Below the pieces are notes generated by a model. The model saw nothing but the letters and a program-made list of their open reading frames with translations, had not been told where the DNA came from and did not search any database. From positions 3,023,001-3,087,000 of the forward strand of contig NZ_CP090059.1 in assembly GCF_021391395.1 (NCBI RefSeq): 64,000 bases of DNA. The letters are read 5' to 3'. Both the position numbers and the translations under genes were made by a program. Source of the stretch: Sphingomonas cannabina (lineage in GTDB: Bacteria > Pseudomonadota > Alphaproteobacteria > Sphingomonadales > Sphingomonadaceae). Positions within the stretch are counted from its first letter, which is position 1; each line of letters begins with the position of its first letter. This document shows positions 1 through 9,293 of this stretch, piece by piece.

Positions 1-1
1 C

Positions 2-913
2 GCGCATCTCGGCTGCGAGCCTTCCGACGTGTTCGTCGCTTCGACCGGCGTGATCGGCGTGCCCCTGCCGATCGACAAGGCCGAGGCCGGCCTCGACGCC
101 GCCTTCACCGCCGAGCCCTGCTCGTGGACCGCGGCCGCCGAGACGATCATGACGACGGACACCTTCGCCAAGGTCGCCGAACGGCGCGCGACCGTCGGCG
201 GCCAGGACGTGCGGCTGGTCGGCATCATCAAGGGCTCGGGCATGATCGCGCCGGACATGGCGACGATGCTCGGCTTCATCTTCACCGATGCCGCGGTCGA
301 GCCGGGTTTTCTCCAGGCTGCGCTGTCGTCGGCGAACCGCAAGACCTTCTCCTGCATCACCGTCGACAGCGACACCTCGACCAGCGATACCGTGCTCGCC
401 TTCGCCACCGGCAAGGCGGGCAACGCCCCCCTCGCGAGCGAGGAGGACGAAGGCGCGCCTGCCTTCGTCGCCGCGCTGTCGGAGCTGTGCATGGAGCTCG
501 CCCAGCTCGTCGTCCGCGACGGCGAGGGCGCGTCGAAGCTGATCGAGATCAGCGTCGAGGGCGCCGAGAGCGACCGCTCCGCCCATGTCATCGCGATGAG
601 CATCGCCAACTCGCCGCTGGTCAAGACCGCCATCGCCGGCGAGGACGCCAATTGGGGCCGCGTGGTGATGGCCGTCGGCAAGGCCGGCGAGCCCGCCGAG
701 CGCGACAGGCTCGCGATCCGCTTCGGCGATACCCAAGTGGCACGGGGAGGCCTTGCGGTCGAAGGTTATGACGAGGCCCCGGTCGCCGCCCATCTCAAGG
801 GCCGGGAGATCAGCATCGGCGTCGATCTCGGCCTCGGCGAGGGCCGCGCCACGGTTTGGACGTGCGACCTGACCCACGGCTATATCTCGATCAACGCCGA
901 CTACAGGAGCTGA
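2..913 (+). CDS. argJ: Bifunctional glutamate N-acetyltransferase / amino-acid acetyltransferase ArgJ (5' truncated)
   Basis: The C-terminal roughly 300 residues of ArgJ are present; the gene begins before the window and its frame is open from base 2. ArgJ moves the acetyl group from N-acetylornithine to glutamate in the cyclic arginine pathway and can also acetylate glutamate with acetyl-CoA. The autoproteolysis site is visible at about 250-275 as MIAPDMATMLGF; in this family the chain is cut between Ala and Thr and the Thr becomes the nucleophile. Further family signatures are VFVASTGVIGVPLP near the window start, the SNSPLVKTA-like segment ANSPLVKTAIAGEDANWGR, and the terminal HGYISINADYRS. 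The stop is 5 bases before the next start, so the two genes are probably cotranscribed. Confidence 0.93.
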   Translation, partial: AHLGCEPSDVFVASTGVIGVPLPIDKAEAGLDAAFTAEPCSWTAAAETIMTTDTFAKVAERRATVGGQDVRLVGIIKGSGMIAPDMATMLGFIFTDAAVEPGFLQAALSSANRKTFSCITVDSDTSTSDTVLAFATGKAGNAPLASEEDEGAPAFVAALSELCMELAQLVVRDGEGASKLIEISVEGAESDRSAHVIAMSIANSPLVKTAIAGEDANWGRVVMAVGKAGEPAERDRLAIRFGDTQVARGGLAVEGYDEAPVAAHLKGREISIGVDLGLGEGRATVWTCDLTHGYISINADYRS

Positions 914-918
914 GCGCG

Positions 919-1530
919 ATGCTGACGATCTGGGGCCGGCTCAACTCGCACAACGTCAAGAAGGTCGCCTGGCTCGCGGAGGAGCTGGGCCTCGACTACG
1001 TCCGTCACGACATCGGCGGCCAGTTCGGCATGGACGATGCCTATCGCGCCAAGAACCCGAACGCGCTGATCCCGACCATCGAGGATGGCGAGGTCGTGCT
1101 GTGGGAATCGAACGCGATCCTGCGCTACCTCGCCGCGCGCTACGGCGGCGAGCGCTGGTGGCCGGCCGATCCGGCGGCGCGCGCCATGGCCGACCGCTGG
1201 ATGGACTGGCAGTTCACCTATGCCCGCGCGCAGCTTCCGGCCTTCGTCAATCTGATCCGCCGGCCGGAAGGCGAGCGCGACATGACCGCGGTGGCGGAGG
1301 CGGCCGAAGCTGCTGCGCGGCTGATGCGGATCATCGATGCGCAGCTTGCCGCGTCGCCGTGGCTGTCGGGCGCCGAGTTCGGAATCGGCGACATCCCGAT
1401 GGGCGTCTATGCCCACACCTGGTTCACGCTGGCGATCGACCGCCCGGAGATGCCGCACGTCGCGGATTGGTACCGCCGGCTCCAGTCGCGACCCGGTTAT
1501 GCCGCGCAGGTGATGATCCCGCTGACTTGA
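919..1530 (+). CDS. Glutathione S-transferase family protein
   Basis: 203 residues, the usual GST length. The N-terminal half has a thioredoxin-like GST fold (LTIWGRLNSHNVKKVAWLAEELGL, with LIPTIEDGEVVLWESNAILRYLA carrying the conserved cis-Pro and the Glu-Ser that bind glutathione). The C-terminal half is helical and ends in a WYRRLQSRPGY motif. The start ATG at 919 follows argJ by 5 bases; AGGAG of the argJ end (about 905-909) can serve as ribosome binding site. Glutathione conjugation or a related thiol reaction is inferred from the family; the substrate cannot be read from the sequence. Confidence 0.88.
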   Translation: MLTIWGRLNSHNVKKVAWLAEELGLDYVRHDIGGQFGMDDAYRAKNPNALIPTIEDGEVVLWESNAILRYLAARYGGERWWPADPAARAMADRWMDWQFTYARAQLPAFVNLIRRPEGERDMTAVAEAAEAAARLMRIIDAQLAASPWLSGAEFGIGDIPMGVYAHTWFTLAIDRPEMPHVADWYRRLQSRPGYAAQVMIPLT

Positions 1531-1582
1531 GGCGTCCGCCCCAAAAAAGGCCCGGAACTAGCGGGCTAATGCCTTGCCTACC

Positions 1583-1690
1583 CCGTCACCCCGGCGAAGG
1601 CCGGGGTCCACCGGGCGGCTGACCCGTCGCTCGAGCCTCTAGCTGCTCGCTGGCGGACGAGTGGACCCCGGCACAAGGCCGGGGTGACGG
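1583..1690. repeat. Dispersed palindromic repeat (type A, CCGTCACCCCGG...)
   Basis: Two hairpin-forming units lie between the GST gene and trxA: CCGTCACCCCGG with an inner palindrome at the left and CCCCGGCACAAGGCCGGGG running into GTGACGG at the right, so the outer ends are mutually inverted. Related copies occur at 5502-5598, 44717-44813 and 48709-48804. The element sits between convergent genes and may act as a bidirectional terminator; that role is inferred. Confidence 0.8.
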
Positions 1691-1713
1691 TATTGATTGA
1701 TGGCAAGCGACTC

Positions 1714-2037
1714 TTACGCCAATTCACCCTCGAGCCAGGCCTTGATGCGCCCCTTGGGCTCCGCACCGACCTTGGTCGCGACCGGCTGGCCGTTCTTGAA
1801 CAGGATCATCGTCGGGATGCCGCGCACGCCGTAGCTGCCCGGCGTCTCCGGATTCTCGTCGATGTTGAGCTTGGTGATCGTCACCTGCTCGCCCAGCTCG
1901 TCGGACAGTTCCTCCAGGCTCGGGCCGATCATCTTGCAGGGGCCGCACCATTCCGCCCAGAAATCGACCAGCACCGCGCCGTCCGCGTTGAGCACGTCGC
2001 TCTGGAAGCTGTCGTCGGTGATCGCCTTGGTCGCCAT
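1714..2037 (-). CDS. trxA: Thioredoxin TrxA
   Basis: 107 residues, the length of a classic bacterial thioredoxin. The active site [13 protein letters not shown] puts the redox cysteines at residues 31 and 34, and the conserved cis-Pro is in [11 protein letters not shown]. It reduces cytosolic protein disulfides using NADPH and thioredoxin reductase. The ATG at 2037 is preceded by AAGGAG about 10 bases upstream. It is the last gene of the divL-tsaE-amgK-murU-addB-addA-trxA run and follows addA by 55 bases. Confidence 0.96.
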   Translation of the reverse strand: MATKAITDDSFQSDVLNADGAVLVDFWAEWCGPCKMIGPSLEELSDELGEQVTITKLNIDENPETPGSYGVRGIPTMILFKNGQPVATKVGAEPKGRIKAWLEGELA

Positions 2038-2092
2038 TGTCTCGTGTCTCCTTGGGAGTTGGCCTGTAATCTATGCATGAGCGCGGCGGCGC

Positions 2093-5000
2093 TCAAGCGT
2101 CGGGCAACAAGCTTTGCTCCGTGGCCGGCAATTCCGGCTTGTGCGCCGCGAGCTGCTCCGGCGTCAGCGGGAACAAGGTCGGACCGGCGGTGTAGAGCAG
2201 CACCGCCTCCACCCGCCGCCCGGGGAAGATCACCGCCAGCGCCGCGGCATAGGCCGCCATCTGCTTGAGGTGATGCGGCGGAATCTCCGCCTCCGACGCC
2301 GGCGCCCGCCGTCCGGTCTTGAAGTCGGCGACCCGGATCACCTCGTCCGTCACGACCAGCCGGTCGACCGTGCCCGAGACCACGAGCCCGCCCACCGTCG
2401 CGGCGATCGGCGCCTCGGCGAGCGAATCCGGCCCGAACAACCCGGCGAAGCGCGGATCGTCGATCACCGCCAGTGCCGCCCGGGCGATCTCCGCCCGCGC
2501 TCCTGCGTCCTCGACCCCGCCGGAGCGCAGGAGCCATCGCTCCGCTGCCTCGGCCCTGAGTTCCGGCGCCACCGCCGGCAGCCGCTCGAACAGCGCGTGC
2601 AGCAGCCGCCCGCGCTCGGCCGCCGCCCGCGTCGCGGCGGTAGGCGGCGGATCGGCCACCGCATCGTCGCCGATCGCCGAGGGCGCCAGTGGGCGCGGCG
2701 GCCGCGCTTCCTGCGGCGCCGGCCGCCGCGCCCAGCCGGGCAGCGCCGCCACCGGCGCAACGCTTGCCGCGAATGGCTCGCGATCCTTGACCGGCGGCTG
2801 GGGTTCGAGCCCGTCGAACACCCGCTCGCCCGACGCCTCCGCCACGCCGAGCGTATCCAGCGCTCGCGCCGTCGCCGCATACCAGCTGTTCGCCGGCGCC
2901 TGCCCCTTCTTCCGCGGGCTCAGCGCGCCAGCGACGACGAGCTGCTCCTCGGCCCGCGTCGCCGCGACGTAGAACAGCCGCCAATGCTCCTCCAGTTCGC
3001 GCGCATCTGCCTGATCGAGCACCGTCTCCAGCGGCCCATCGGTGCGCTCTTCCTTGCGCGGCCGGAAGATCGGCAACGCATGGTCGAATCCCTCCGGCGC
3101 CCATTTGACCAGCGAGCGCGGCGAATCCCCGGGATCGGCGGTGGCGTCGGCCAGGATCACCAGCGGTGCCTGCAGTCCCTTGGCGCCATGCGCGGTCATT
3201 ACCCGCACTGCATCGAGCGGCTGCGAGGGATCGCGCACGATCTCCACCTCGCCGCGATCGAACCAGTCGAGGAAGCGCTGGAGCGACGGCGTCGCGGTGC
3301 CCTCGAACGCCAACGCCGCGTTGAGCAGCTCCTCGATCGGATCGCGCGCTTCCTCGCCCAGCCGCCGGAGCAGCTTGCGCCGCCCGTCCAGCGGACCCGA
3401 CAGCAACTCCTCCAGAAACCGATAGGGCGTGGTGAAGTCCGCACGGTTGAGGATCGCCGTCAGCGGCGCCAGCCGGTCCTCGCCCTGCGTCGCGCGCAGG
3501 TGCCGCCACAGGCTCCCGCGCTCGCGCAGCGCCGCCGTCATCAGCTCGCCCTGGCTCCAGCCGATCAGCGGCGAAACGAGCAGGCTGGCGAGGCTGAGGT
3601 CGTCGTCCGGCTGGAGCGCGAAACGCACGGCCGCGAGCAGGTCCTGAACGGCCAGCGGCGCCGTCAACCGCAGCCGATCGACACCCGCCACCGGCACCCC
3701 CTCGGCATAGAGCCGCGCGACGATCAGCGAGGCGAGCTCGCCGCGGCTCTTGACCAGAATCATCACGTCCTCGGGCCGCAATACCCGGCCCTTGCTGTCG
3801 AGCCGCAGCCTCCCGACCCACGACTTCACGGTCCGCGCGATCCGCCCCGCGTGCCGGCGCGTCGCGTCGTCGATCCAGCCTTCCTCGTCGTCGTCCTCGC
3901 CGCCGGCTTCGGTCGGCGCCCACAAGGTCACACGGCCTGGGCCCTTGACCTCGCTCGCATGGCCGCCCTCTATCTCCGTCCCCATGCCGGGCGGCGGCAG
4001 CGCGGCGATCGCGGCGTCGACGAATTCCAGCACCGGCCGCGTTGATCGGAAGCTGTGGCTCAGGGACAAGGTATCGAGTGGCCGCGCATCGGCATCGAAC
4101 TCGGGCGCCGCCCTGGACTCACGATCGAAATACTGACGCGCCGCCGCGAAATAGACCGGGCTCGTCCCCTGGAAGCCGAAGATCGCCTGCTTGTAGTCGC
4201 CGACCGTGAACAGTGTGCGCTGCACCCCCGCCCGCGCGCCCTCGCCCGCGAAGAACTCGTCGGCCAGCGCCCGCACGATCGCCCATTGCTCGGGATTGGT
4301 GTCCTGCGCTTCGTCGATCAGGATATGGTCGGTCGCCTGGTCGAGCTTGTAGCGCACCCAGTCGCCCATCCCCGGCCGCTGGAGCAGCGCGACGGTCGCC
4401 CGGATCAGGTCGTCGAAGTCGACCGCCCCCAGCCGCCGCTTGGCACGAACATAGGCATCGGCATAGGCGCGCCCCGCCTCCAGCCCGCCGGCCAGCAGAT
4501 CGGCATAGGCGGCGCGGTCGAGCAGCCCCAGCAGCCGCGCACACTCCCCGCGCAGCCCCTCGACGAGCGCGGCATAGCCGTCGACCTGCGGCGCCCAGCC
4601 CTTGGCGGTGGAAAAGACGCCGGCCAGCTCGCGCAGCCCCTCCACCCGCCCGGCGGCATCGGCTGCGATCCAGCGTTCGACCACCTCAACGCGCGCCAGC
4701 CCGCGTGGCGTTCCCCAGGCCCGGTTGTGCTCGACCAGCGCACCCAAGGCTTCACAGTCGAACGCCGCACAGCACCGCTCCACCTCCGCGGCGATGTCGC
4801 CTTCGGGCAGGTCGAGCGCGCGCCTGAGGAACGGCTGCACCCCGCTCGGCAGCGCCGTCATCGCCTCGGGCGTGCGGGCGCAGGCAAGCAGGAACTTTTC
4901 GGCATCCCCTTCGCCCAATCTCAGGCTCAACGCCCCCACAGCGTCGACCAGCCGGCGCCGGCCGTTGCGTTCCTCCTCGGCCAGCATCTCGGCGAGCGCC

Positions 5001-5485
5001 TCGCGCGCCAGCACCGCCTCCTCGCGCGCCTCGAGCGGTCGGAACCCCGCCGCGAGCCCCGCCTCGACCGGAAAGGCGGCGAGCAATGATTGGCAGAAAC
5101 TGTGGATGGTCTGGATGCGGATGCCCCCGCCCGGCGCATCGAGCACCCGCGCGAACAGCTTGCGCGCCCGCTCGCGCATCGCCGGATCGCCGCTCTCGCC
5201 GAGCGCTTCCAGATCGCGCGCGAGATCGACGTCCGGCATCCGCACCCACGCCGCCAGCCGCGCGCCAATCCGCCCCGCCATCTCCGCCGCGCCGGCCTTG
5301 GTGAAGGTGAGGCACAGGATCGCGGACGGATCGACCCCGCGCAGCAGCAGCCGATAGACCCGCGCCGCCAGCACCTGCGTCTTGCCCGTGCCGGCCGAAG
5401 CGGACAGCCACACATGCGCCCGCGGATCGCTGGCCGCGCGCTGGTTGCCCTTGAGCGGCGGGAGTGGGCTGGTGGACTTGCTCAC
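2093..5485 (-). CDS. addA: Double-strand break repair helicase-nuclease subunit AddA
   Basis: 1130 residues, a UvrD-type superfamily 1 helicase with a C-terminal RecB-like nuclease domain. Walker A is SASAGTGKT (residues 28-36); Walker B is the LIDEAQDTNPEQW segment near residue 390; further helicase motifs are VGDYKQAIFGFQG and VMTAHGAKGLQAP. The nuclease signature is VADFKTGRRAP in the last 100 residues. With AddB it resects double-strand breaks to load RecA. The GTG start at 5485 has GGAGGAGG 6 bases upstream. The repeat at 5502-5598 separates it from addB, an intrusion into the operon. Confidence 0.95.
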   Translation of the reverse strand: MSKSTSPLPPLKGNQRAASDPRAHVWLSASAGTGKTQVLAARVYRLLLRGVDPSAILCLTFTKAGAAEMAGRIGARLAAWVRMPDVDLARDLEALGESGDPAMRERARKLFARVLDAPGGGIRIQTIHSFCQSLLAAFPVEAGLAAGFRPLEAREEAVLAREALAEMLAEEERNGRRRLVDAVGALSLRLGEGDAEKFLLACARTPEAMTALPSGVQPFLRRALDLPEGDIAAEVERCCAAFDCEALGALVEHNRAWGTPRGLARVEVVERWIAADAAGRVEGLRELAGVFSTAKGWAPQVDGYAALVEGLRGECARLLGLLDRAAYADLLAGGLEAGRAYADAYVRAKRRLGAVDFDDLIRATVALLQRPGMGDWVRYKLDQATDHILIDEAQDTNPEQWAIVRALADEFFAGEGARAGVQRTLFTVGDYKQAIFGFQGTSPVYFAAARQYFDRESRAAPEFDADARPLDTLSLSHSFRSTRPVLEFVDAAIAALPPPGMGTEIEGGHASEVKGPGRVTLWAPTEAGGEDDDEEGWIDDATRRHAGRIARTVKSWVGRLRLDSKGRVLRPEDVMILVKSRGELASLIVARLYAEGVPVAGVDRLRLTAPLAVQDLLAAVRFALQPDDDLSLASLLVSPLIGWSQGELMTAALRERGSLWRHLRATQGEDRLAPLTAILNRADFTTPYRFLEELLSGPLDGRRKLLRRLGEEARDPIEELLNAALAFEGTATPSLQRFLDWFDRGEVEIVRDPSQPLDAVRVMTAHGAKGLQAPLVILADATADPGDSPRSLVKWAPEGFDHALPIFRPRKEERTDGPLETVLDQADARELEEHWRLFYVAATRAEEQLVVAGALSPRKKGQAPANSWYAATARALDTLGVAEASGERVFDGLEPQPPVKDREPFAASVAPVAALPGWARRPAPQEARPPRPLAPSAIGDDAVADPPPTAATRAAAERGRLLHALFERLPAVAPELRAEAAERWLLRSGGVEDAGARAEIARAALAVIDDPRFAGLFGPDSLAEAPIAATVGGLVVSGTVDRLVVTDEVIRVADFKTGRRAPASEAEIPPHHLKQMAAYAAALAVIFPGRRVEAVLLYTAGPTLFPLTPEQLAAHKPELPATEQSLLPDA

Positions 5486-5501
5486 CGCTGCCTCCTCCCT
5501 A

Positions 5502-5598
5502 CCGTCACCCCGGCCTTGTGCCGGGGTCCACCGCGCAGCAAGCCAACGCGCCGATGGGAGCGCGGCACGGTGGATGCCGGAACAAGTCCGGCATGACG
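5502..5598. repeat. Dispersed palindromic repeat (type A) between addB and addA
   Basis: CCGTCACCCCGGCCTTGTG with GGGGTCCACC at the left and GTGGATGCCGGAACAAGTCC with GGCATGACG at the right. Each end forms its own hairpin and the ends also pair with each other. The copy fills almost the whole addB-addA gap, ending 8 bases from the addB stop, so it would be transcribed as part of the operon message. Confidence 0.8.
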
Positions 5599-5605
5599 AA
5601 GGGTA

Positions 5606-8539
5606 TCACTCCCGCCCATACCACTCGTCCCGCCGCATGAGCTGGTCGTAGTCGGCGAAAGGTGCGAACTCCGGCCGCAGCTTCGCCGTGAACGGCTCCT
5701 CCCCGGTCAGCCACCGCCCCGCCGCCTCGACGAAATGCCCGCGCGCGATCTCGACGAACTCGTCGGTCCGGATCTTGTCCCGCGCGCCCGTCGGATCGAC
5801 CGGCGAGCTGATCTTGCCGAATGCCCCCCGATCCTTCGCCAGCGACCAATATTCGAAACAGCCGGCGCGCCCTGCGATCCCCTCGAACCCGCGCTCTTCC
5901 GCGATCAGCCCGAGCAGCCCCAGCTGCAGGCTGAACCCCGCCTTCACCGCCGCGACGGAGGGCGCCTTGCCGGTCTTGTAGTCGACGATGCCGAGCGTCC
6001 CGTCCGCCATCCGGTCGAGCCGGTCGAAGGTGCCGCGCAGCTCGACTCCGGCGATATCGATCGCCCCCTGGCGCTCGACCGCGATCACTTGCCGCCCCTC
6101 CTCGGCCATCGCCGCGATCCGGCTCGCGATCCAGTCCACCGCCTCGTAGAGCCGCGGCGCCCACAGCGCCCGCATCAGCGGATGCGCCCCCGCCAGCATC
6201 GCTTCGGCCCGCGGACGCAGCTTCTCGGGCGCGCAATCGTCCTCCTCGGCCCAGACGCGCAGCACCGCATGGACCTCGGTCCCGCGCCAGGCGGCGGTGG
6301 CGTCGGCATCGACCGGCTCCAGCGGCATCAGCCGCAGCATCCGCCGTGCGTAGAAGGCGAAGGGATCGGCCTTCAGCCGGTCGACCTCGGTCACCGAGAT
6401 CCGCTTCGGCCGGATCGCCGCCGGCGGCGCCGGTTCCGGACGCGGGCTCGGCGCGAACATGCCCGGATCGTCGAGCGAACGCGCCCAGCGGGCCAGCGCG
6501 TCCGCTGCCACCCATCCCTCGCCCGCCAGCGCCTGGAGCCGCAGCCAGAAGCGCGAGGCGATCGTCGGCGACTTGGCATCGCGCCGCGCGCGTGTCAGCA
6601 ACACCTCCGGCGCGCCCAGCCCCATCGCGAAGTCGTGCGCGGTGAGGCCGATCCGCGCTTCCAGCCCCGGCAGCCCCAGCTCCGAGCGGATGCGCGGCGC
6701 CAGCCACGGATCGGGCGCCGGCCGCCCCGGCCACACCCCTTCGTTGAGGCCGCCCAGGATCATCACGTCCGCCGCCTGCAACCGCGCCTCGAGTAGGCCA
6801 TAGATCGCCAGCCGCGGATGCCCGCCCTGCGGCGGCCGTACCGCCACCTCGTCCATCAGCGTGCGCAGCAATGCGGCGAGCGTCGCCGGCTCGACCAGCG
6901 GCGGTCCGAGCGCCGCACGCTCCTCCAGCTCCGCGAGCAGCTCCGCCGCCGCCCGGCCCTCGGCGCGTGCCCAAGCGGCATCGCCGGCCAGCGCCGTCGC
7001 CGCCTCGCGCAGGCACCCGAGCAGCCCCGGCAGCGGCTGCACCCCGCCGCCGAATGCCGTCTCGATCCCGTCGAGCAACGGCCGCACCTCGGCCCACCAG
7101 CTCGCCGCCAGCCCGCCCGCCTCGCCGAGATGCCGGTCGAGCCCATCCAGCCCCGCCGCCGGCCGCGGTCCGCGCAGCGCTCGATCGACCGCCCGCGCCC
7201 CTTCCAGCCAGGCCGCGCGCTCTTCGCTCCTGACCAGCGGATGCTTGAGCAGCGCCAGCAGCGGCACCGGGGCGAAACGCTGCGCCCCCGCCTCGGCGAT
7301 CGCGAGCAGCAGCGTTCCCGGCGGCGTCTGCGACAGGGGCTGACCGGCGGAATCGTCGACCGCGATGTTCCACCGCGCGCAATGCGCCGCCACCCGCCGC
7401 GCCAATGCGCGGTCGGGCGTCACCAGCGCCGCCGTCCGTCCGGGCATCTCCAGCGCCTCGCGCAGCCTGAGCGCGATCGCCTGCGCCTCCTCGGCCGGCG
7501 TCGCCACTTCCAGCGCGCTGACCCCGCCCAGGTTGCGCTCCCCCGGCTTCAAGGCGATCCAGCGGTGCGTCAGCTCCGCCGGCGCCAGCGCGGTTGCGAT
7601 CGCGCGGCTGCGCGCGGGCGGCGCGTCGACTTCGCTCGTCGCCTGCCAGGTGCGGAACTCGCCCCGCCGCACGCCCATCCGCTCGAGCAGCAGCTTGAGG
7701 TGATATTGCGGGTGCGTCTCCTCCGCTTGGCGCCGCCGGCCGGTGACCGGATCGGGCGGGAACGGCCCCAGCGCCTCCCAGCCCTCCTCGTCCATCGCCA
7801 GGTCGAGCCCCGGCAGCACCACCATACCCTGCGCCAGTCCCGCGACGCTGCGCAGCACGCGCGCGATCGCCGGCGCGGCCGAGGTCACGCCCGCCGCGCA
7901 CACGAACCCCGCCGGCGGCCGCTCCCGCCACACCTTCGCCACCCGATCGAGCAGCCGCCCCCGCCGATCGGCGAGGTCGATCCGCCCCAGCCGGGCCAGC
8001 TCCCCCGGCCAGCGGTCGAGCACCACCGCAAAGGTCGTCAGCGCTCGCTCCCAATGCGCGCTGAGCGGTTCGAACAGGCTGATCTCGCGCAACCGCCCGG
8101 GCGCCACCTCTTCCACCAGCAGCTGGTCGAGCGTGCGCGCAAGGTCGCCCGCCAGCCGCACCGCCTCGGCGCTGTCGATCGCCGGATCGGCCTCCTGCAC
8201 CAGCCGCGCCAGGATCATCCGCCGCGCCATCGGCGCCACCGCGGGCGGCACCGGCTCCTCGGCATCGGCAGGATCGAACAATGGCCCCACCGCCTCGTCG
8301 ATTTCGGGATCGCCGATCGCGACCAACCGCGGCAACAGGAGGCCGCTCCCGCTCGCGCGCACGAAGGCATCGGTGATCGCCCGCTTCGACCGGTTGGTCG
8401 GCACCAGCACGATGCCGCGCGCGAGCCCGGTCGGCTCGCCGCCGAAGCGCCGGATCAGCCCGGCCGCCAAGGCATCGGCGAAGGCACGATGCGGCGGGAT
8501 GGTGTAGAGGTTGAGGCGCCGGGCAGCCGCCTCAGCCAT
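5606..8539 (-). CDS. addB: Double-strand break repair protein AddB
   Basis: 977 residues, AddB of the alphaproteobacterial type. The N-terminal part matches the inactivated helicase half (LVPTNRSKRAITDAFVRASG), and the C-terminal part holds a RecB-family nuclease motif, GIVDYKTGKAPS, near residue 880. AddB recognises Chi-like sites in characterised AddAB enzymes and provides the second nuclease. The ATG at 8539 is chosen because it overlaps the murU stop by 8 bases and starts the conserved stretch RLNLYTIPPHRAFADALA; the open frame extends upstream to 8683 without similarity to the family. Confidence 0.92.
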   Translation of the reverse strand: MAEAAARRLNLYTIPPHRAFADALAAGLIRRFGGEPTGLARGIVLVPTNRSKRAITDAFVRASGSGLLLPRLVAIGDPEIDEAVGPLFDPADAEEPVPPAVAPMARRMILARLVQEADPAIDSAEAVRLAGDLARTLDQLLVEEVAPGRLREISLFEPLSAHWERALTTFAVVLDRWPGELARLGRIDLADRRGRLLDRVAKVWRERPPAGFVCAAGVTSAAPAIARVLRSVAGLAQGMVVLPGLDLAMDEEGWEALGPFPPDPVTGRRRQAEETHPQYHLKLLLERMGVRRGEFRTWQATSEVDAPPARSRAIATALAPAELTHRWIALKPGERNLGGVSALEVATPAEEAQAIALRLREALEMPGRTAALVTPDRALARRVAAHCARWNIAVDDSAGQPLSQTPPGTLLLAIAEAGAQRFAPVPLLALLKHPLVRSEERAAWLEGARAVDRALRGPRPAAGLDGLDRHLGEAGGLAASWWAEVRPLLDGIETAFGGGVQPLPGLLGCLREAATALAGDAAWARAEGRAAAELLAELEERAALGPPLVEPATLAALLRTLMDEVAVRPPQGGHPRLAIYGLLEARLQAADVMILGGLNEGVWPGRPAPDPWLAPRIRSELGLPGLEARIGLTAHDFAMGLGAPEVLLTRARRDAKSPTIASRFWLRLQALAGEGWVAADALARWARSLDDPGMFAPSPRPEPAPPAAIRPKRISVTEVDRLKADPFAFYARRMLRLMPLEPVDADATAAWRGTEVHAVLRVWAEEDDCAPEKLRPRAEAMLAGAHPLMRALWAPRLYEAVDWIASRIAAMAEEGRQVIAVERQGAIDIAGVELRGTFDRLDRMADGTLGIVDYKTGKAPSVAAVKAGFSLQLGLLGLIAEERGFEGIAGRAGCFEYWSLAKDRGAFGKISSPVDPTGARDKIRTDEFVEIARGHFVEAAGRWLTGEEPFTAKLRPEFAPFADYDQLMRRDEWYGRE

Positions 8540-9293
8540 GGGCCAGGATCGCCTCCGCCTCGCCGATCGCGGCCGGCTCGCCGATCTCGAACCACAGGCC
8601 CTGGTGGACCAGCCCCCAGGCGCGGCCCGCCTCGATCGCCCGCTGCCAGAAGAGATTGGTCGAGAACGGTCCTTCGGGCGCATCGGCGATGATGCGCGGA
8701 TGGATCATCTGCACGCCGACATAGACGAACGGCGCCACCCGCCCGCGCTTGCGCCGCCCGGTGATGCGGCCCAGCGCGTCGAGGTGGAAATCCCCCTGCG
8801 CGCGATAGCCGTGGGCACGCGCATAGGGCACCATCAGCAGCAGCGCGTCCATCCGCTCGCCGTCCCACGCGGCAGCGAGCGCGCGGATCGCATCGGTCGG
8901 CCCGTCGATCCAGAGGCTGTCGGCGTTGATCACCAGGATCGGCTCGTCCCCCAGCAGCGGCCGCGCCTTCACCAGCCCGCCGCCCGTCTCCAGCAATTGC
9001 CCGCGCTCGTCGGAGATGACGACGTCGATGTCCTTCACCCGCGCCCTGAGGTGCGCCTCCAGCGCATCGGCGAGGTAATGGACATTGACCACCGCGCGCC
9101 TGACCCCGGCCGAGCGCAGTCGGTCGAAGACATGGTCGATCAAGGGCTTGCCCGCCACTTCGACTAGCGGCTTGGGCCGCGTCGCGGTGAGCGGCCGCAT
9201 CCGCTTGCCGAGCCCCGCCGCCATCACCATCGCCGTTTCCGGCACATGGCCGCCCGGATCGGGTCTCAGCGCCAGCGTGCGCCCCTTGCTCAT
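8532..9293 (-). CDS. murU: N-acetylmuramate alpha-1-phosphate uridylyltransferase MurU
   Basis: 253 residues with a nucleotidyltransferase fold. The nucleotide-binding signature MVMAAGLGKRMRPLT followed by RPKPLVEVAGKPL is at residues 22-53, and the metal-binding region is INADSLWIDGP. MurU makes UDP-MurNAc from MurNAc-1-phosphate in the peptidoglycan recycling route that bypasses de novo synthesis. The placement directly after an AmgK-type kinase, sharing a 4-base ATGA overlap, supports this over a generic sugar-phosphate nucleotidyltransferase. The start at 9293 is fixed by that overlap. Confidence 0.88.
   Translation of the reverse strand: MSKGRTLALRPDPGGHVPETAMVMAAGLGKRMRPLTATRPKPLVEVAGKPLIDHVFDRLRSAGVRRAVVNVHYLADALEAHLRARVKDIDVVISDERGQLLETGGGLVKARPLLGDEPILVINADSLWIDGPTDAIRALAAAWDGERMDALLLMVPYARAHGYRAQGDFHLDALGRITGRRKRGRVAPFVYVGVQMIHPRIIADAPEGPFSTNLFWQRAIEAGRAWGLVHQGLWFEIGEPAAIGEAEAILAHG

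Noticed and set aside
1583..1690. A small RNA gene or tRNA in the GST-trxA gap
   Set aside because: The structure is the dispersed repeat present elsewhere in the window, with no tRNA cloverleaf.
2114..4045. Long open frame on the plus strand opposite addA
   Set aside because: It is antisense to a complete AddA with all motifs; its translation is Arg/Gln-rich and matches no family, as expected from high-GC antisense frames.
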